NCBI GenBank assembly: GCA_031276775.1
Contig: JAISML010000104.1
Coordinates: 1-35,721 of the forward strand
Direction of reading: 5' to 3'
DNA length: 35,721 nt
Source of the DNA: Eubacteriales Family XIII. Incertae Sedis bacterium
Lineage (GTDB): Bacteria; Bacillota; Clostridia; Peptostreptococcales; Anaerovoracaceae
The notes under the pieces are model-generated. The model did no database searches, was not told where the DNA came from, and saw only the letters and a program-made list of their open reading frames with translations. The first letter of the stretch is position 1; the number at the start of each line of letters is the position of its first letter. Position numbers and translations under genes: made by a program. Of this stretch, positions 7,798 through 15,259 are shown one piece after another.

Positions 7798-8561
7798 TTG
7801 CGATCAGCTTCGACGGCGTGGTGAAGCGGTTTCCCGGCGCAGCGCGGAACGCGGTGGATCGCGTTTCCCTTGAAATCGAAGAGGGGGAACTGATCACCGT
7901 TCTCGGCGCTTCGGGCAGCGGCAAGACCACGCTGCTGAAGATGGTCAACCGGTTGTTTGAACCGAACGAGGGAACGATTTGCCTGTTCGGCGAAAACATC
8001 ATGGACAAAGACCCCGTAAAGCTGCGCCGGGGCATCGGTTACGTGATCCAGCAGATAGGCTTGTTCCCGCACATGACCGTCAGGGAGAACATCGCCACGA
8101 TCCCCCGGATACTGAAATGGGACAGGGCGCGGATCGGCGTCCGCGTGGACGAATTGCTGTCGCTTGTGAATTTGGATCCCGACGAATTCCGCGAACGCTA
8201 TCCGGCGCAGCTGTCCGGCGGCCAGCAACAGCGGGTAGGCCTGGCGAGGGCTCTGGCGGCGGATCCGGCGGTCATGCTCATGGACGAACCGTTTGGCGCC
8301 ATCGATGCGATCAACCGCTCCAACCTTCAGGATGAATTGCTTGCCATTCACGGGAAGCACAAGCGGACCTACCTCTTTGTCACGCACGATGTGGCCGAAG
8401 CGTTCAAACTCGGCAACCGTGTGCTGGTGATGGATGGGGGGAGGGTAAAGCAGTTCGATACGCCGCAACGCATTGTGGACGATCCCGCCGACGATTTTGT
8501 CCGCGAACTGCTCGCGTCCTCGGGCGGGCGGCATGGGCAAAGCGCGCGGGTCGGGAATTGA
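7794..8561 (+). CDS. ABC importer ATPase, Opu type, no CBS domains
   Basis: The ATP-hydrolysing subunit that drives the importer. All motifs are present in order: Walker A GASGSGKTT, Q-loop QQIGLFPHMTV, signature LSGGQQQRVGLARALA, Walker B VMLMDEPFGAID and the switch histidine in LFVTHD. The start is ATG 7794, which overlaps the stop of the Fe-S gene (ATGA), with GAGGGTGGG at 7776-7784. The product is 255 residues. OpuCA/OpuAA-type ATPases are commonly near 380-420 residues because of a C-terminal pair of CBS domains used for ionic-strength or nucleotide sensing. Here the protein ends soon after the ATPase core, so osmosensing of that kind is not expected. Confidence 0.9.
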   Translation: MIAISFDGVVKRFPGAARNAVDRVSLEIEEGELITVLGASGSGKTTLLKMVNRLFEPNEGTICLFGENIMDKDPVKLRRGIGYVIQQIGLFPHMTVRENIATIPRILKWDRARIGVRVDELLSLVNLDPDEFRERYPAQLSGGQQQRVGLARALAADPAVMLMDEPFGAIDAINRSNLQDELLAIHGKHKRTYLFVTHDVAEAFKLGNRVLVMDGGRVKQFDTPQRIVDDPADDFVRELLASSGGRHGQSARVGN

Positions 8562-8598
8562 GTGAGGTTTCGGCACGGAATGATGGGACGGAAACGCG

Positions 8599-9249
8599 AT
8601 GTGGGCGTATTTTGAAAAGTATCATTACAAGCTGACGGAGGCGCTGTCGGAGCATCTGGCCATCGTGGGGCTCACGTTGGTCATTTCCGTCGCGCTTGCG
8701 TCCGCGCTCACCCTGGCGATCATGCGCAGCCCCGGCCTGTCCGCCATCGTCATTCGCCTGTTCGGCAGCATTTACGCGATACCAAGCTTGGCGCTCTTTG
8801 CCATTCTCATCCCGTTTACGGGGATCGGGATGAAGACTGCCGTCTTGGTTTTGGTGCTCTACAACCAATTCCTGCTCATCCGGAATTTTATCGCGGGTCT
8901 GGATTCGGTGGATCCGCAGATCGTAGAGGCCGCTGCGGGCATGGGGATGCCGCCTTTGCGGATTTTGTTTCGGATCAAACTGCCGCTGGCTTTCCCCGTC
9001 ATACTGGCGGGCATTCATTTGGCGGTCATATCGACCATCGGAATCGCAACCATCGCAGCCGCCATCGGCGCCGGCGGGATCGGAACCATTCTCTTTGACG
9101 GTATGCGCACACGCAATCCCGTAAAGCTCGTGTGGGGCACGATCTTGGCGGGAGGTCTGGCGATCATCGCCAATCTGGCGCTCATCGGCATTGAGAAATT
9201 GGCGGCAAGGCGATTTCATTACGACGGAAACGCGCCGGGAAAACCGTGA
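8599..9249 (+). CDS. ABC importer permease, Opu type (second subunit)
   Basis: A 216-residue membrane permease paired with the permease half of the fusion protein. It has about five to six hydrophobic segments and the EAA-type loop EAAAGMGMPPLRILFRIKLP that docks onto the ATPase, followed by AIGAGGIGTILFDG as in ProW/OpuCB/OpuCD proteins. Two non-identical permeases, one carrying a fused binding protein, suggest a heterodimeric transmembrane core with a single ATPase homodimer. The gene starts 37 bases after the ATPase gene with a weak ribosome site (GGGACGG near 8584). It is the last clear gene of the operon. Confidence 0.88.
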   Translation: MWAYFEKYHYKLTEALSEHLAIVGLTLVISVALASALTLAIMRSPGLSAIVIRLFGSIYAIPSLALFAILIPFTGIGMKTAVLVLVLYNQFLLIRNFIAGLDSVDPQIVEAAAGMGMPPLRILFRIKLPLAFPVILAGIHLAVISTIGIATIAAAIGAGGIGTILFDGMRTRNPVKLVWGTILAGGLAIIANLALIGIEKLAARRFHYDGNAPGKP

Positions 9250-9268
9250 GCGGCCGCGCGGACGGTTC

Positions 9269-9289
9269 GGCGCGCATGCCGCGCGCCGG
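9269..9289. other. GC-rich hairpin after the ABC operon
   Basis: CGGCGCGC (9269-9276) and GCGCGCCG (9282-9289) form an 8-bp stem with a 5-base loop, 20 bases after the permease stop. No T-run follows, so it may be a transcript-end or stability hairpin rather than an intrinsic terminator. The rest of 9250-9380 shows no gene or clear promoter. Confidence 0.35.
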
Positions 9290-9380
9290 CTTGGATCGGA
9301 TGCGGTTGAAGAACGGCTGAAAATGGGAAAGAGTTTTGAAGCGCAAGGATTGAGAGAGGCAGAGGAACAAGGAGGAACCG

Positions 9381-10685
9381 ATGGCATACAGGGCATTCGA
9401 CGACGACACACTGGGTTTTACCACGAGGCAGCTTCACGCGGGCTACGATCCCGCGGAGCATCATTTGGCAAAGACGACGCCGATCTATCAAAATTCCGCA
9501 TTTGAGTTGGGGGATTTTGATCGGGGGATACGTTTGTTCTCCTTTGCCGAGGAAGGACATTCATACGGTCGCTATTCCAATCCCACAAACGACGTCTTGG
9601 AAAAACGGCTCAGTTCGCTTGAGGGCGGCGGCGCCGCGGTCGCGATGGCTTCGGGCATGTCCGTCATCGCAAACACCTTTCTCAATCTTGCGGTGGGCGG
9701 CGATGAGATCGTCGCGGCCAAAACGCTCTACGGCGGTTCACTCACCCTCCTAAAGAAGATACTGCCCCAATACGGGATCAAGGGCGTCTTTGCCGAGGAT
9801 TCGGACGATCCGTCCTCCTATGAGGCGGCTATCACCGACAGAACCAAAGCGGTGTTCATCGAAAGCCTCGGCAATCCGAACGCCAATATCGCCGACATGG
9901 AACGGATCGCGGAGATCGCGCATCGCCGCAACGTTCCGTTGGTCGTGGACAATACGTTCGCCACGCCCTATCTGTTCAAACCGTTTGACCATGGCGCCGA
10001 CGTCATCTGTTATTCCGCCACCAAGTATTTGGGCGGACACGGCACGCTCATCGCCGGCGTCGGCGTGGAAAAGGGCGGATTTGATTGGCTGAGCGGAAGA
10101 TATCCGCAATTTGAAAAGTTCTTTGAGGAAAACAGGGAGTATATCGCGGAAGAAACGCTGAAAAAGCACATGTTTTCCAAGCGGCTCAGGATGACGTACC
10201 TGTGCGACATGGGCGCCCACATGAGTCCCACCACCGCGTTTTACATCCTGCAGGGGATGGAAACCCTCTCGTTGCGCATGGAGCGGCATGTGCAAAATGC
10301 GCGGAAAGTGGCAGGGTTCCTCGCCTCCCATCCCGCCGTAAAGTCGGTGAGCTACCCGGGTTTGCCGGACAGCCCGTATTTCGCGTTGGCGGAAAAGTAT
10401 TTCCCGAAAGGACCGGGCGCCATCATCTCGTTTCGGATCAAAGGCGGACTCGATGCGGCAAAACGCGTGTTGGAGCGGGTTCGGCTCTTCGATTTCATGG
10501 TCAATGTGGGCGACGCCAAATCCCTCATCGTCCATGCCGCCACTTCCACGCATTTCGGTCAACCCGTCGAAGTGCAGGAAGCCGCCGGCGTTTTCGAGGA
10601 CACCATCAGGCTTTCCGTCGGCATCGAGGACGAGCAGGATCTCATCGCGGATCTGGATCAGGCGTTGCGCGGCATCGCGTCCTGA
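9381..10685 (+). CDS. metY: O-acetylhomoserine sulfhydrylase (MetY type)
   Basis: A PLP-dependent Cys/Met-metabolism enzyme of 434 residues. MetY makes homocysteine from O-acetylhomoserine and sulfide. The family is shown by the N-terminal FTTRQLHAGYDP, the YGRYSNPTNDVLEKRLSSLEGG loop, the GSLTLL segment, VVDNTFATPYLFKP, and the PLP lysine in YSATKYLGGHG (Lys215). The long version of the family with the 240-290 insertion fits MetY rather than the shorter MetB/MetC (about 380 residues). AAGGAGG at 9369-9375 is 5 bases from the ATG. A sulfur-transfer enzyme next to an importer of the betaine/ergothioneine class is suggestive, but the 131-base gap means a shared operon is not certain. Homocysteine made here could be methylated with methyl-THF from the metF pathway further downstream. 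Confidence 0.9.
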   Translation: MAYRAFDDDTLGFTTRQLHAGYDPAEHHLAKTTPIYQNSAFELGDFDRGIRLFSFAEEGHSYGRYSNPTNDVLEKRLSSLEGGGAAVAMASGMSVIANTFLNLAVGGDEIVAAKTLYGGSLTLLKKILPQYGIKGVFAEDSDDPSSYEAAITDRTKAVFIESLGNPNANIADMERIAEIAHRRNVPLVVDNTFATPYLFKPFDHGADVICYSATKYLGGHGTLIAGVGVEKGGFDWLSGRYPQFEKFFEENREYIAEETLKKHMFSKRLRMTYLCDMGAHMSPTTAFYILQGMETLSLRMERHVQNARKVAGFLASHPAVKSVSYPGLPDSPYFALAEKYFPKGPGAIISFRIKGGLDAAKRVLERVRLFDFMVNVGDAKSLIVHAATSTHFGQPVEVQEAAGVFEDTIRLSVGIEDEQDLIADLDQALRGIAS

Positions 10686-10696
10686 TCCGGCTTGCC

Positions 10697-10726
10697 TTGC
10701 GCCCCCGCTTTTTCGGATGATATAAT
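10697..10726 (+). promoter_or_regulatory. Promoter placed directly at the PglC-like start codon
   Basis: TTGCGC at 10697-10702, an 18-base spacer and a perfect TATAAT at 10721-10726 preceded by TGA (extended -10). Counting from the -10 box, transcription is expected to begin at or next to the A of the ATG at 10733, which would give a leaderless mRNA. There is no Shine-Dalgarno sequence in this stretch. Confidence 0.6.
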
Positions 10727-10732
10727 GTGCCC

Positions 10733-11413
10733 ATGGGTACGTTTTACGGAAAAGTGGTCAAGCGCCTGCTGGACGTTGCGGGTTCCGGTCTTTTGTTGGT
10801 TGCGCTTTCCCCTGCGCTTGCCGTTCTCGCGCTGTTGGTCGCGATGCGGTTGGGACGGCCGGTCTTTTTTCGCCAGCAGCGGCCGGGACGGGACGGGAAA
10901 GTCTTCGGGATATGCAAATTCCGGACGATGACGGAGGAAAGGAACGCCGCCGGTGAGCCGCTTCCCGACGCCGACCGGCTGACGGAATTCGGCGCGTTTC
11001 TCAGGAGAACCTCTTTGGACGAGTTGCCGGAGTTGGTCAACATCCTGAAAGGGGATATGAGTTTTGTGGGTCCCAGACCTTTGCTTGTCAAATATCTGCC
11101 GCTCTACAGTCCGGAACAGGCGCGCCGCCACGCGGTGCGGCCGGGCCTGACCGGCTGGGCGCAGGTCAACGGTCGCAATGCCGTCGCCTGGGAACAAAAG
11201 TTTCAATACGATGTTTGGTATGTCGATCACCTCTCTTTCGGCTTGGATATGAAAATTCTCGGCAGGACTGTAAAGACCGTGATCGGAAAGAAAGACGTTT
11301 CACAGGCAGGAAGCGTCACGACGGAAGAGTTTTTGGGCAACGCGAAGAGACCGGAACAGGTGCGGCGTGACATTTCGGTCGGGGCGGCGGACACGGTGGG
11401 GCGGGATGTGTAA
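10733..11413 (+). CDS. Phosphoglycosyl transferase, PglC/WcaJ-like sugar transferase
   Basis: A monotopic phosphoglycosyl transferase moves a sugar-1-phosphate from a UDP-sugar to undecaprenyl phosphate at the inner membrane face, the first membrane step of a surface glycan. At 226 residues it is the small PglC-like form without extra N-terminal membrane segments. Key features are a single hydrophobic N-terminal helix with the helix-breaking Ser26-Pro27 pair of re-entrant membrane helices, CKFRTM, the catalytic Asp96-Glu97 dyad in SLDELPEL, MSFVGPRPLL, and RPGLTGWAQVNGRN. ATG 10733 is the natural start because family members begin a few residues before KRLLD. It appears to be translated without a leader. 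The acetyltransferase gene overlaps its end by 8 bases. Confidence 0.9.
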   Translation: MGTFYGKVVKRLLDVAGSGLLLVALSPALAVLALLVAMRLGRPVFFRQQRPGRDGKVFGICKFRTMTEERNAAGEPLPDADRLTEFGAFLRRTSLDELPELVNILKGDMSFVGPRPLLVKYLPLYSPEQARRHAVRPGLTGWAQVNGRNAVAWEQKFQYDVWYVDHLSFGLDMKILGRTVKTVIGKKDVSQAGSVTTEEFLGNAKRPEQVRRDISVGAADTVGRDV

Positions 11414-12086
11414 GGAAATGTACATCGTAGGCGCGGGGGACTTCGGCAAGGAGATCGCGGACACGATCGCCGCGATCGATCGCGCGGGGCGATCCCTGCG
11501 CGTCGCGGGTTACATCGACGACGATCCGTCGCGCAAAGGTGAAACGCTGAACGGCGTCAGGATTCTCGGGGATACGGACGCGCTGATTCGGATCAGCCGC
11601 GCAATGATGCGCGGCGGCGCTCCGGGGGATGCCGGCGCACGGCCCCTTGCCGTCCTGTCCGTTTCGGATCCTTTGATGAAAAACCGTCTCGCGGAGAAAT
11701 TGGACAGTCACGTGATCTGGGAGAGCGTCGTCCATCCTGCGGCGAACGTTTCCCCGTACGCGACGCTCGGCAAAGGCGTCGTCGTGCAACCGTCCGTCTA
11801 CATCGGTCCCAATGCCGCCGTAGGAGATCATGCGCACATCAATGCCTTGAGTTGCATCGGCCATGACGTGCGGATCGGCGCTTTCGCTTCCGTCATGGTC
11901 CGATCCGCGCTTTCCGGGCGCGCGTCCCTTGGCCGCTGCGGGTATATTGCCTCGGGCGTGACGGTTTTGCCGGGGGTATGCATCGGTGAGAATGCGCGCA
12001 TCGGCGCGGGCGCCGTGGTCACGAAAGACGTCCCTGCGGATGTGATCGCGTACGGCGCGCCCTGCAAAGTGATCCGCGCGCGGTGA
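11406..12086 (+). CDS. Sugar O/N-acetyltransferase, PglD/NeuD-like
   Basis: A 226-residue protein with an N-terminal Rossmann-like part (MYIVGAGDFGKEIAD) and a C-terminal left-handed beta-helix of hexapeptide repeats (about residues 105-220), the layout of PglD and NeuD acetyltransferases, which transfer acetyl from acetyl-CoA to an amino sugar nucleotide. The CIGHDVRIG segment contains the conserved His of the active site. Start ATG 11406 overlaps the transferase gene by 8 bases; ATG 11418 is also possible. In PglC-PglD systems the product sugar is usually made by a PglE-type aminotransferase and a PglF-type dehydratase, neither of which lies here. An insertion near residues 70-82 (MMRGGAPGDAGAR) is not typical of the family. 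Confidence 0.85.
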   Translation: MCKEMYIVGAGDFGKEIADTIAAIDRAGRSLRVAGYIDDDPSRKGETLNGVRILGDTDALIRISRAMMRGGAPGDAGARPLAVLSVSDPLMKNRLAEKLDSHVIWESVVHPAANVSPYATLGKGVVVQPSVYIGPNAAVGDHAHINALSCIGHDVRIGAFASVMVRSALSGRASLGRCGYIASGVTVLPGVCIGENARIGAGAVVTKDVPADVIAYGAPCKVIRAR

Positions 12087-12087
12087 A

Positions 12088-12120
12088 CCGCCGGTTTGGA
12101 TCCCGGGCGTCCGCCGGCGG
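12088..12120. terminator. Possible hairpin between convergent genes
   Basis: CCGCCGG (12088-12094) and CCGGCGG (12114-12120) can form a 7-bp stem between the ends of the plus-strand acetyltransferase and the minus-strand membrane protein. It has a 19-base loop and no T-run, so termination is only a positional inference. Confidence 0.3.
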
Positions 12121-12122
12121 CG

Positions 12123-12629
12123 TCAACGCTCCACAATCGAAGCGTTCTTCGCCTTTGTCCGGAGTGTCTCGGCCAAGAGACGCCACTCCGGTTTCGGATC
12201 CAAATCCTGCGCGTTGAAACGGTATTTGAGATTCAGGTTCGGAACCGAAATCCTGATATATTCTTTGCCGGGCAGCGTGTAGATCTTCACCTCTCCGATT
12301 TCGGCATAGGGGACTTGGACGAGCTTTCCGCGGTATCCCCGGACGCAATTGAACTTCAACCAATTTTCGGAGAGCAGAATGGTTCCGCCGTTCCCGTTCA
12401 ATGCCCGGGTCTTTAAAAGATTGTGGACGAAAGACAGGATCAGAACCGCGCCGAACACGATCACGATGAGGTTTCCCAACCCGTCGGGAAGGTCGATTCG
12501 GAGGGTTCTGTACCGCAGGTAGTCAAAGTCCGCGAAAAACGTTGCGATGATGAGCGCCGCTCCCAGCAGCGCGACCAGGATGCCGGAATGCGCATAGGCT
12601 CTCTTGTATCGGATTTCTGTGTCGTTCAT
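12123..12629 (-). CDS. Small membrane protein with PH-like domain, unknown function
   Basis: The only minus-strand gene in the window. Of its 168 residues, the first 85 contain two hydrophobic segments (about 14-35 and 52-70). The remainder, rich in beta-strand-forming residues (GGTILLSENWLKF, VPYAEIGEVKIYTLP, YIRISVPNLNLKY), looks like a bacterial PH-like cytoplasmic domain of the STM3941/YcxB kind. The start codon is preceded by AAAGGAG (complement of 12639-12645) with a 9-base spacer. The gene has a good promoter of its own and divergent orientation from rplS. No function can be assigned; a membrane-associated sensing or structural role is a guess. The PH-like call is tentative. Confidence 0.75.
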   Translation of the reverse strand: MNDTEIRYKRAYAHSGILVALLGAALIIATFFADFDYLRYRTLRIDLPDGLGNLIVIVFGAVLILSFVHNLLKTRALNGNGGTILLSENWLKFNCVRGYRGKLVQVPYAEIGEVKIYTLPGKEYIRISVPNLNLKYRFNAQDLDPKPEWRLLAETLRTKAKNASIVER

Positions 12630-12647
12630 GCGTGAATACTCCTTTGG

Positions 12648-12704
12648 GTTTGGTCGTTGCCGATTTGTTTGGGCGTTGCCGATTTATCCGGGCGCTGCCA
12701 ATTT
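12648..12704. repeat. Three tandem 19-bp imperfect repeats
   Basis: GTTTGGTCGTTGCCGATTT (12648-12666), GTTTGGGCGTTGCCGATTT (12667-12685) and ATCCGGGCGCTGCCAATTT (12686-12704) follow one another without gaps. The first two differ at one base and the third at five or so. They lie in the 5' untranslated region of the minus-strand membrane protein, between its promoter and its ribosome site. Confidence 0.8.
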
Positions 12705-12739
12705 CGATGTTGCGCAAAGCAAAAAATGATCTCCGGTTA

Positions 12740-12769
12740 AGTTTACATAAAGTGGAGTTGTATTGTCAA
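12740..12769 (-). promoter_or_regulatory. Promoter of the minus-strand membrane protein
   Basis: Read on the minus strand, a consensus TTGACA (complement of 12764-12769), an 18-base spacer and TAAACT (complement of 12740-12745). It sits in an AT-rich stretch and would give a leader of about 100 bases that contains the three 19-bp repeats. Confidence 0.6.
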
Positions 12770-12814
12770 GATATATTTTGGGCTGCGCCGACCCCCGGTT
12801 TGCGCAAAAAAATA

Positions 12815-12844
12815 TTGATGCGGGCGCGCGTTTCATGATATAAT
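12815..12844 (+). promoter_or_regulatory. Promoter of rplS
   Basis: TTGATG at 12815-12820, an 18-base spacer and a perfect TATAAT at 12839-12844 with TGA before it (extended -10). It is divergent from the minus-strand promoter at 12740-12769. The predicted leader is about 82 bases and could carry a ribosomal-protein autoregulatory structure, but I could not recognise one. Confidence 0.75.
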
Positions 12845-12932
12845 CCCTTTTGTTGTTGCGAGCGGTCCTCTGGTCATTGCAATCGGGCGATGGACGCCAA
12901 GAACGTTTCGGGAGTCGGGGAGGAAATAACGA

Positions 12933-13280
12933 ATGAATATTTTGGATGCGGTGACGCAGGAATATCTGCGGACAGACATCCCCAAGATCAAAATCGGGGA
13001 TACGGTCAAGGTACACATCAAGATCAAGGAAGGCGCCAGGGAGCGGATTCAGATCTTTGAGGGGTTCGTGCTGAAGAAGCAGAACGGCGGCGTCTCGGAG
13101 ACTTTCACGGTGCGGCGCATCGCGTCGGGCGTCGGCGTTGAAAAGACGTTTCCGATCAATTCGCCGAAGATCGACAAGGTTGAAGTCGTCAAGCACGGTT
13201 TTGTCCGCAGGGCCAAGCTCAATTACATGCGGCAGCGGACGGGCAAGTCCGCGAGGATTCGCAGCAAGGAACTGAGGTAA
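12933..13280 (+). CDS. rplS: 50S ribosomal protein L19
   Basis: A component of the large ribosomal subunit at the interface with the small subunit. The 115-residue length is standard. The hallmark segments are PKIKIGDTVKVHIKIKEG, RIQIFEGFVLKKQNGG, ETFTVRRIASGVGVEKTFPINSPKID and the basic tail KLNYMRQRTGKSARI. GGGGAGG at 12917-12923 stands 9 bases before the ATG. The usual Firmicutes order rimM-trmD-rplS is not kept, as no trmD lies upstream, but rplS-rbgA-rnhB is. Confidence 0.97.
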   Translation: MNILDAVTQEYLRTDIPKIKIGDTVKVHIKIKEGARERIQIFEGFVLKKQNGGVSETFTVRRIASGVGVEKTFPINSPKIDKVEVVKHGFVRRAKLNYMRQRTGKSARIRSKELR

Positions 13281-13351
13281 CCGTCTCCTTTCTTTTGCGC
13301 TGTCCGGCGTCGGGACGATCGGGCGACCGGGCGGAACGCCGGGGAAACGCA

Positions 13352-14362
13352 ATGGAACACATTAATTGGTATCCGGGCCATATGAAGAAGACGCGGGAGC
13401 TCATCGCCGCGAACCTGAAGTTGGTCGACGCGGTCGTCGAGGTCTGTGACGCGCGCATACCCGTATCGAGCGAAAATCCCATCATCGACGCGTTGGTGGG
13501 AGACAAGCGGCGCGTGCGCGTCCTGAACAAGAGCGACCTGGCGGACGAGCGCGCGACCAAGGCGTGGCTTGAACATTATCGGCGCGGCGCCGGGGCGGAT
13601 CTGCGCGCCGTGCTCGCGTTGAACAGCTTGCATGCGCAAAGCGCGCATATCCTGTTGAAAAAACTCGAAACGATGGAAGACGGCATGAATCGGAAACGGG
13701 GGCGGGACGCGCCGGTTCGGCGCCGCGCCGATCGGTCTGCGGGGAAGTCCGCCGACGGTTTGCGCCTTTCGAACTGTTATCGCGGAAACGCTCTGCGCGT
13801 TATGGTCGTCGGCATCCCCAATGTGGGAAAATCCTCCCTTATCAACAGATTGGTGGGCAGAAAGAGCGCCGCGACCGGAGACAGACCGGGCGTGACGCGG
13901 GGCAAGCAATGGCTTACGCTCCTCAACGGTATGCAACTGCTCGATACGCCGGGCATTCTTTGGCCGAAATTCGAGGATCCGGACGTCGGTCTGCATCTCG
14001 CTTTCTGCGGTTCCATCCGGGATGAGATCATGGATGTCGCGGATCTGGGTTTGGAACTCATCCGTCTGCTTGCGCGGGAGTATCCGGACATGCTTGCGGC
14101 GCGGTTTCGCCTTGACCTGTCCGATCTGCGGGAAGCGGGGATGTCCGGCGACGCGGATGCGCGGAATGCGTGCGCGGGCAGGGACGGCGCGTCGGACGGA
14201 TCGGCTGATTTCGCGCTCGGGATCATGGAGCGGATTGCGATCCGGCGCGGTTTTGTGCTGTCGGGCGGTCGGATCGATTACAACCGCGCGGCGAATGCCG
14301 TGCTCGATGAATTTCGTTCCTGTAAGATTGGGCGCATCACCTTGGAACGTCCGCCCGCGTGA
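13352..14362 (+). CDS. rbgA: Ribosome biogenesis GTPase RbgA (YlqF)
   Basis: RbgA is a circularly permuted GTPase needed for late assembly of the 50S subunit. The permuted order is clear: G4 NKSD at residues 59-62 comes before G1 GIPNVGKSS (154-162) and G3 DTPG (198-201). The N-terminus INWYPGHMKKTRE is diagnostic. The product is 336 residues against about 280-290 in Bacillus. The extra length comes from a basic low-complexity stretch before the G1 motif (about 110-145, KRGRDAPVRRRADRSAGKSA) and an Asp/Ala/Gly-rich stretch near 264-288. The start is ATG 13352 with GGGGA just upstream; the reading frame is open further back to 13295, without support. It follows rplS by 71 bases and probably shares its transcript. 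Confidence 0.93.
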   Translation: MEHINWYPGHMKKTRELIAANLKLVDAVVEVCDARIPVSSENPIIDALVGDKRRVRVLNKSDLADERATKAWLEHYRRGAGADLRAVLALNSLHAQSAHILLKKLETMEDGMNRKRGRDAPVRRRADRSAGKSADGLRLSNCYRGNALRVMVVGIPNVGKSSLINRLVGRKSAATGDRPGVTRGKQWLTLLNGMQLLDTPGILWPKFEDPDVGLHLAFCGSIRDEIMDVADLGLELIRLLAREYPDMLAARFRLDLSDLREAGMSGDADARNACAGRDGASDGSADFALGIMERIAIRRGFVLSGGRIDYNRAANAVLDEFRSCKIGRITLERPPA

Positions 14363-14378
14363 AACGAAAGGGGAGACG

Positions 14379-15140
14379 GTGAACCGATCGGCGCGTGATC
14401 TGTTGCTCCGGGAGAAGCTCGCGGAGATGAAACGGTACGAATCCGCGCTTTATGCGCGGGGTCTCATGTATGTGGCGGGCGTCGATGAGGTTGGGCGCGG
14501 TCCTTTGGCCGGTCCGGTCTGCGCGGCGGCGGTCGTGCTGCCTCCCGATTTCGATGTGCTCGGCGTCGATGATTCGAAGAAACTTTCCGAAAAAAAGAGG
14601 GAGTCGCTGTACGCGCTGATCACCGAGCGGGCGCTTGCGTGGGGCGTCGGCTTTGCGGACAACGAACGCATCGACGGGATCAACATTTTGAACGCCACCA
14701 AGGAAGCCATGCTTGCGGCGCTCCGTGAGGCCGAGGCAGGGTTACGGAAAAAATGCGGTGAACGGGAAAGACGGGAGGATCGGGGAGACGTCGTTCTTTC
14801 CGGGATTTCAGATCCGAATGCGTCGGACGCCCGGGATTCGGCGCATGTCATCGATCATGTCCTCGTGGACGCCGTCGCCCTGCCTGAGGCGGGCATTCCG
14901 GTTACGGCCATCGTAAAGGGCGATCAAAAGAGCGTGTCCGTCGCGGCGGCTTCCATCGTCGCAAAAGTCACGCGGGACAGACTGATGATACGCCTTGACG
15001 CCGTTTATCCGGGCTATGCGTTCGCGTCCAACAAAGGCTATGGCACGAAAGCGCATTATGAAGGGCTCGCCAAGCTGGGACTTACGCCCATCCACCGGCG
15101 GACGTTTTGCGGGGCGCGGGACGTTTCCCCAAATCCGTGA
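14379..15140 (+). CDS. rnhB: Ribonuclease HII
   Basis: RNase HII cuts RNA in RNA-DNA hybrids and removes misincorporated ribonucleotides. The catalytic acidic set is visible: Asp36 and Glu37 in GVDEVGRGPLAGP, Asp164 in LVDAVALP, and Asp200 in VTRDRLM. DSKKLSEKKRE is also typical. VDA at the third position and KGDQKSVSVAAASIVAKVTRD match the Bacillus-type enzyme. The start is GTG 14379 with AAAGGGGAG immediately upstream, giving 253 residues. Between GLRKK and VIDHVLVDA is a charged insertion of about 28 residues (nucleotides about 14752-14838) that the family does not normally have. It follows rbgA by 16 bases, the order seen in many Firmicutes. Confidence 0.95.
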   Translation: MNRSARDLLLREKLAEMKRYESALYARGLMYVAGVDEVGRGPLAGPVCAAAVVLPPDFDVLGVDDSKKLSEKKRESLYALITERALAWGVGFADNERIDGINILNATKEAMLAALREAEAGLRKKCGERERREDRGDVVLSGISDPNASDARDSAHVIDHVLVDAVALPEAGIPVTAIVKGDQKSVSVAAASIVAKVTRDRLMIRLDAVYPGYAFASNKGYGTKAHYEGLAKLGLTPIHRRTFCGARDVSPNP

Positions 15141-15224
15141 GGACGGAACGGATTGCGCTGCGGCCCGCCGACCCCTAAGCAGTCGCCGGTGTCGGCCGCA
15201 ACGATCCTTTCCGCGCTTTTTTGC

Positions 15225-15253
15225 TGTACGAACGCCGCAATATTATGTATAAT
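15225..15253 (+). promoter_or_regulatory. Promoter of the one-carbon (metF) run
   Basis: A perfect TATAAT at 15248-15253 with TG directly in front (TATGTATAAT). The -35 element is weak: TGTACG at 15225-15230 with a 17-base spacer is the best match. Transcription would start near 15260. In 15141-15224, an interrupted stem (TGCGGCC pairing with GGCCGCA) and a T6 run at 15217-15222 are visible but are 16 bases apart, so a terminator for rnhB is doubtful. Confidence 0.6.
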
Positions 15254-15259
15254 AACAGG

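Noticed and set aside
15167..15222. Intrinsic terminator after rnhB
   Set aside because: The interrupted stem (TGCGGCC/GGCCGCA) and the T6 run at 15217-15222 are separated by 16 bases, which does not fit a terminator.
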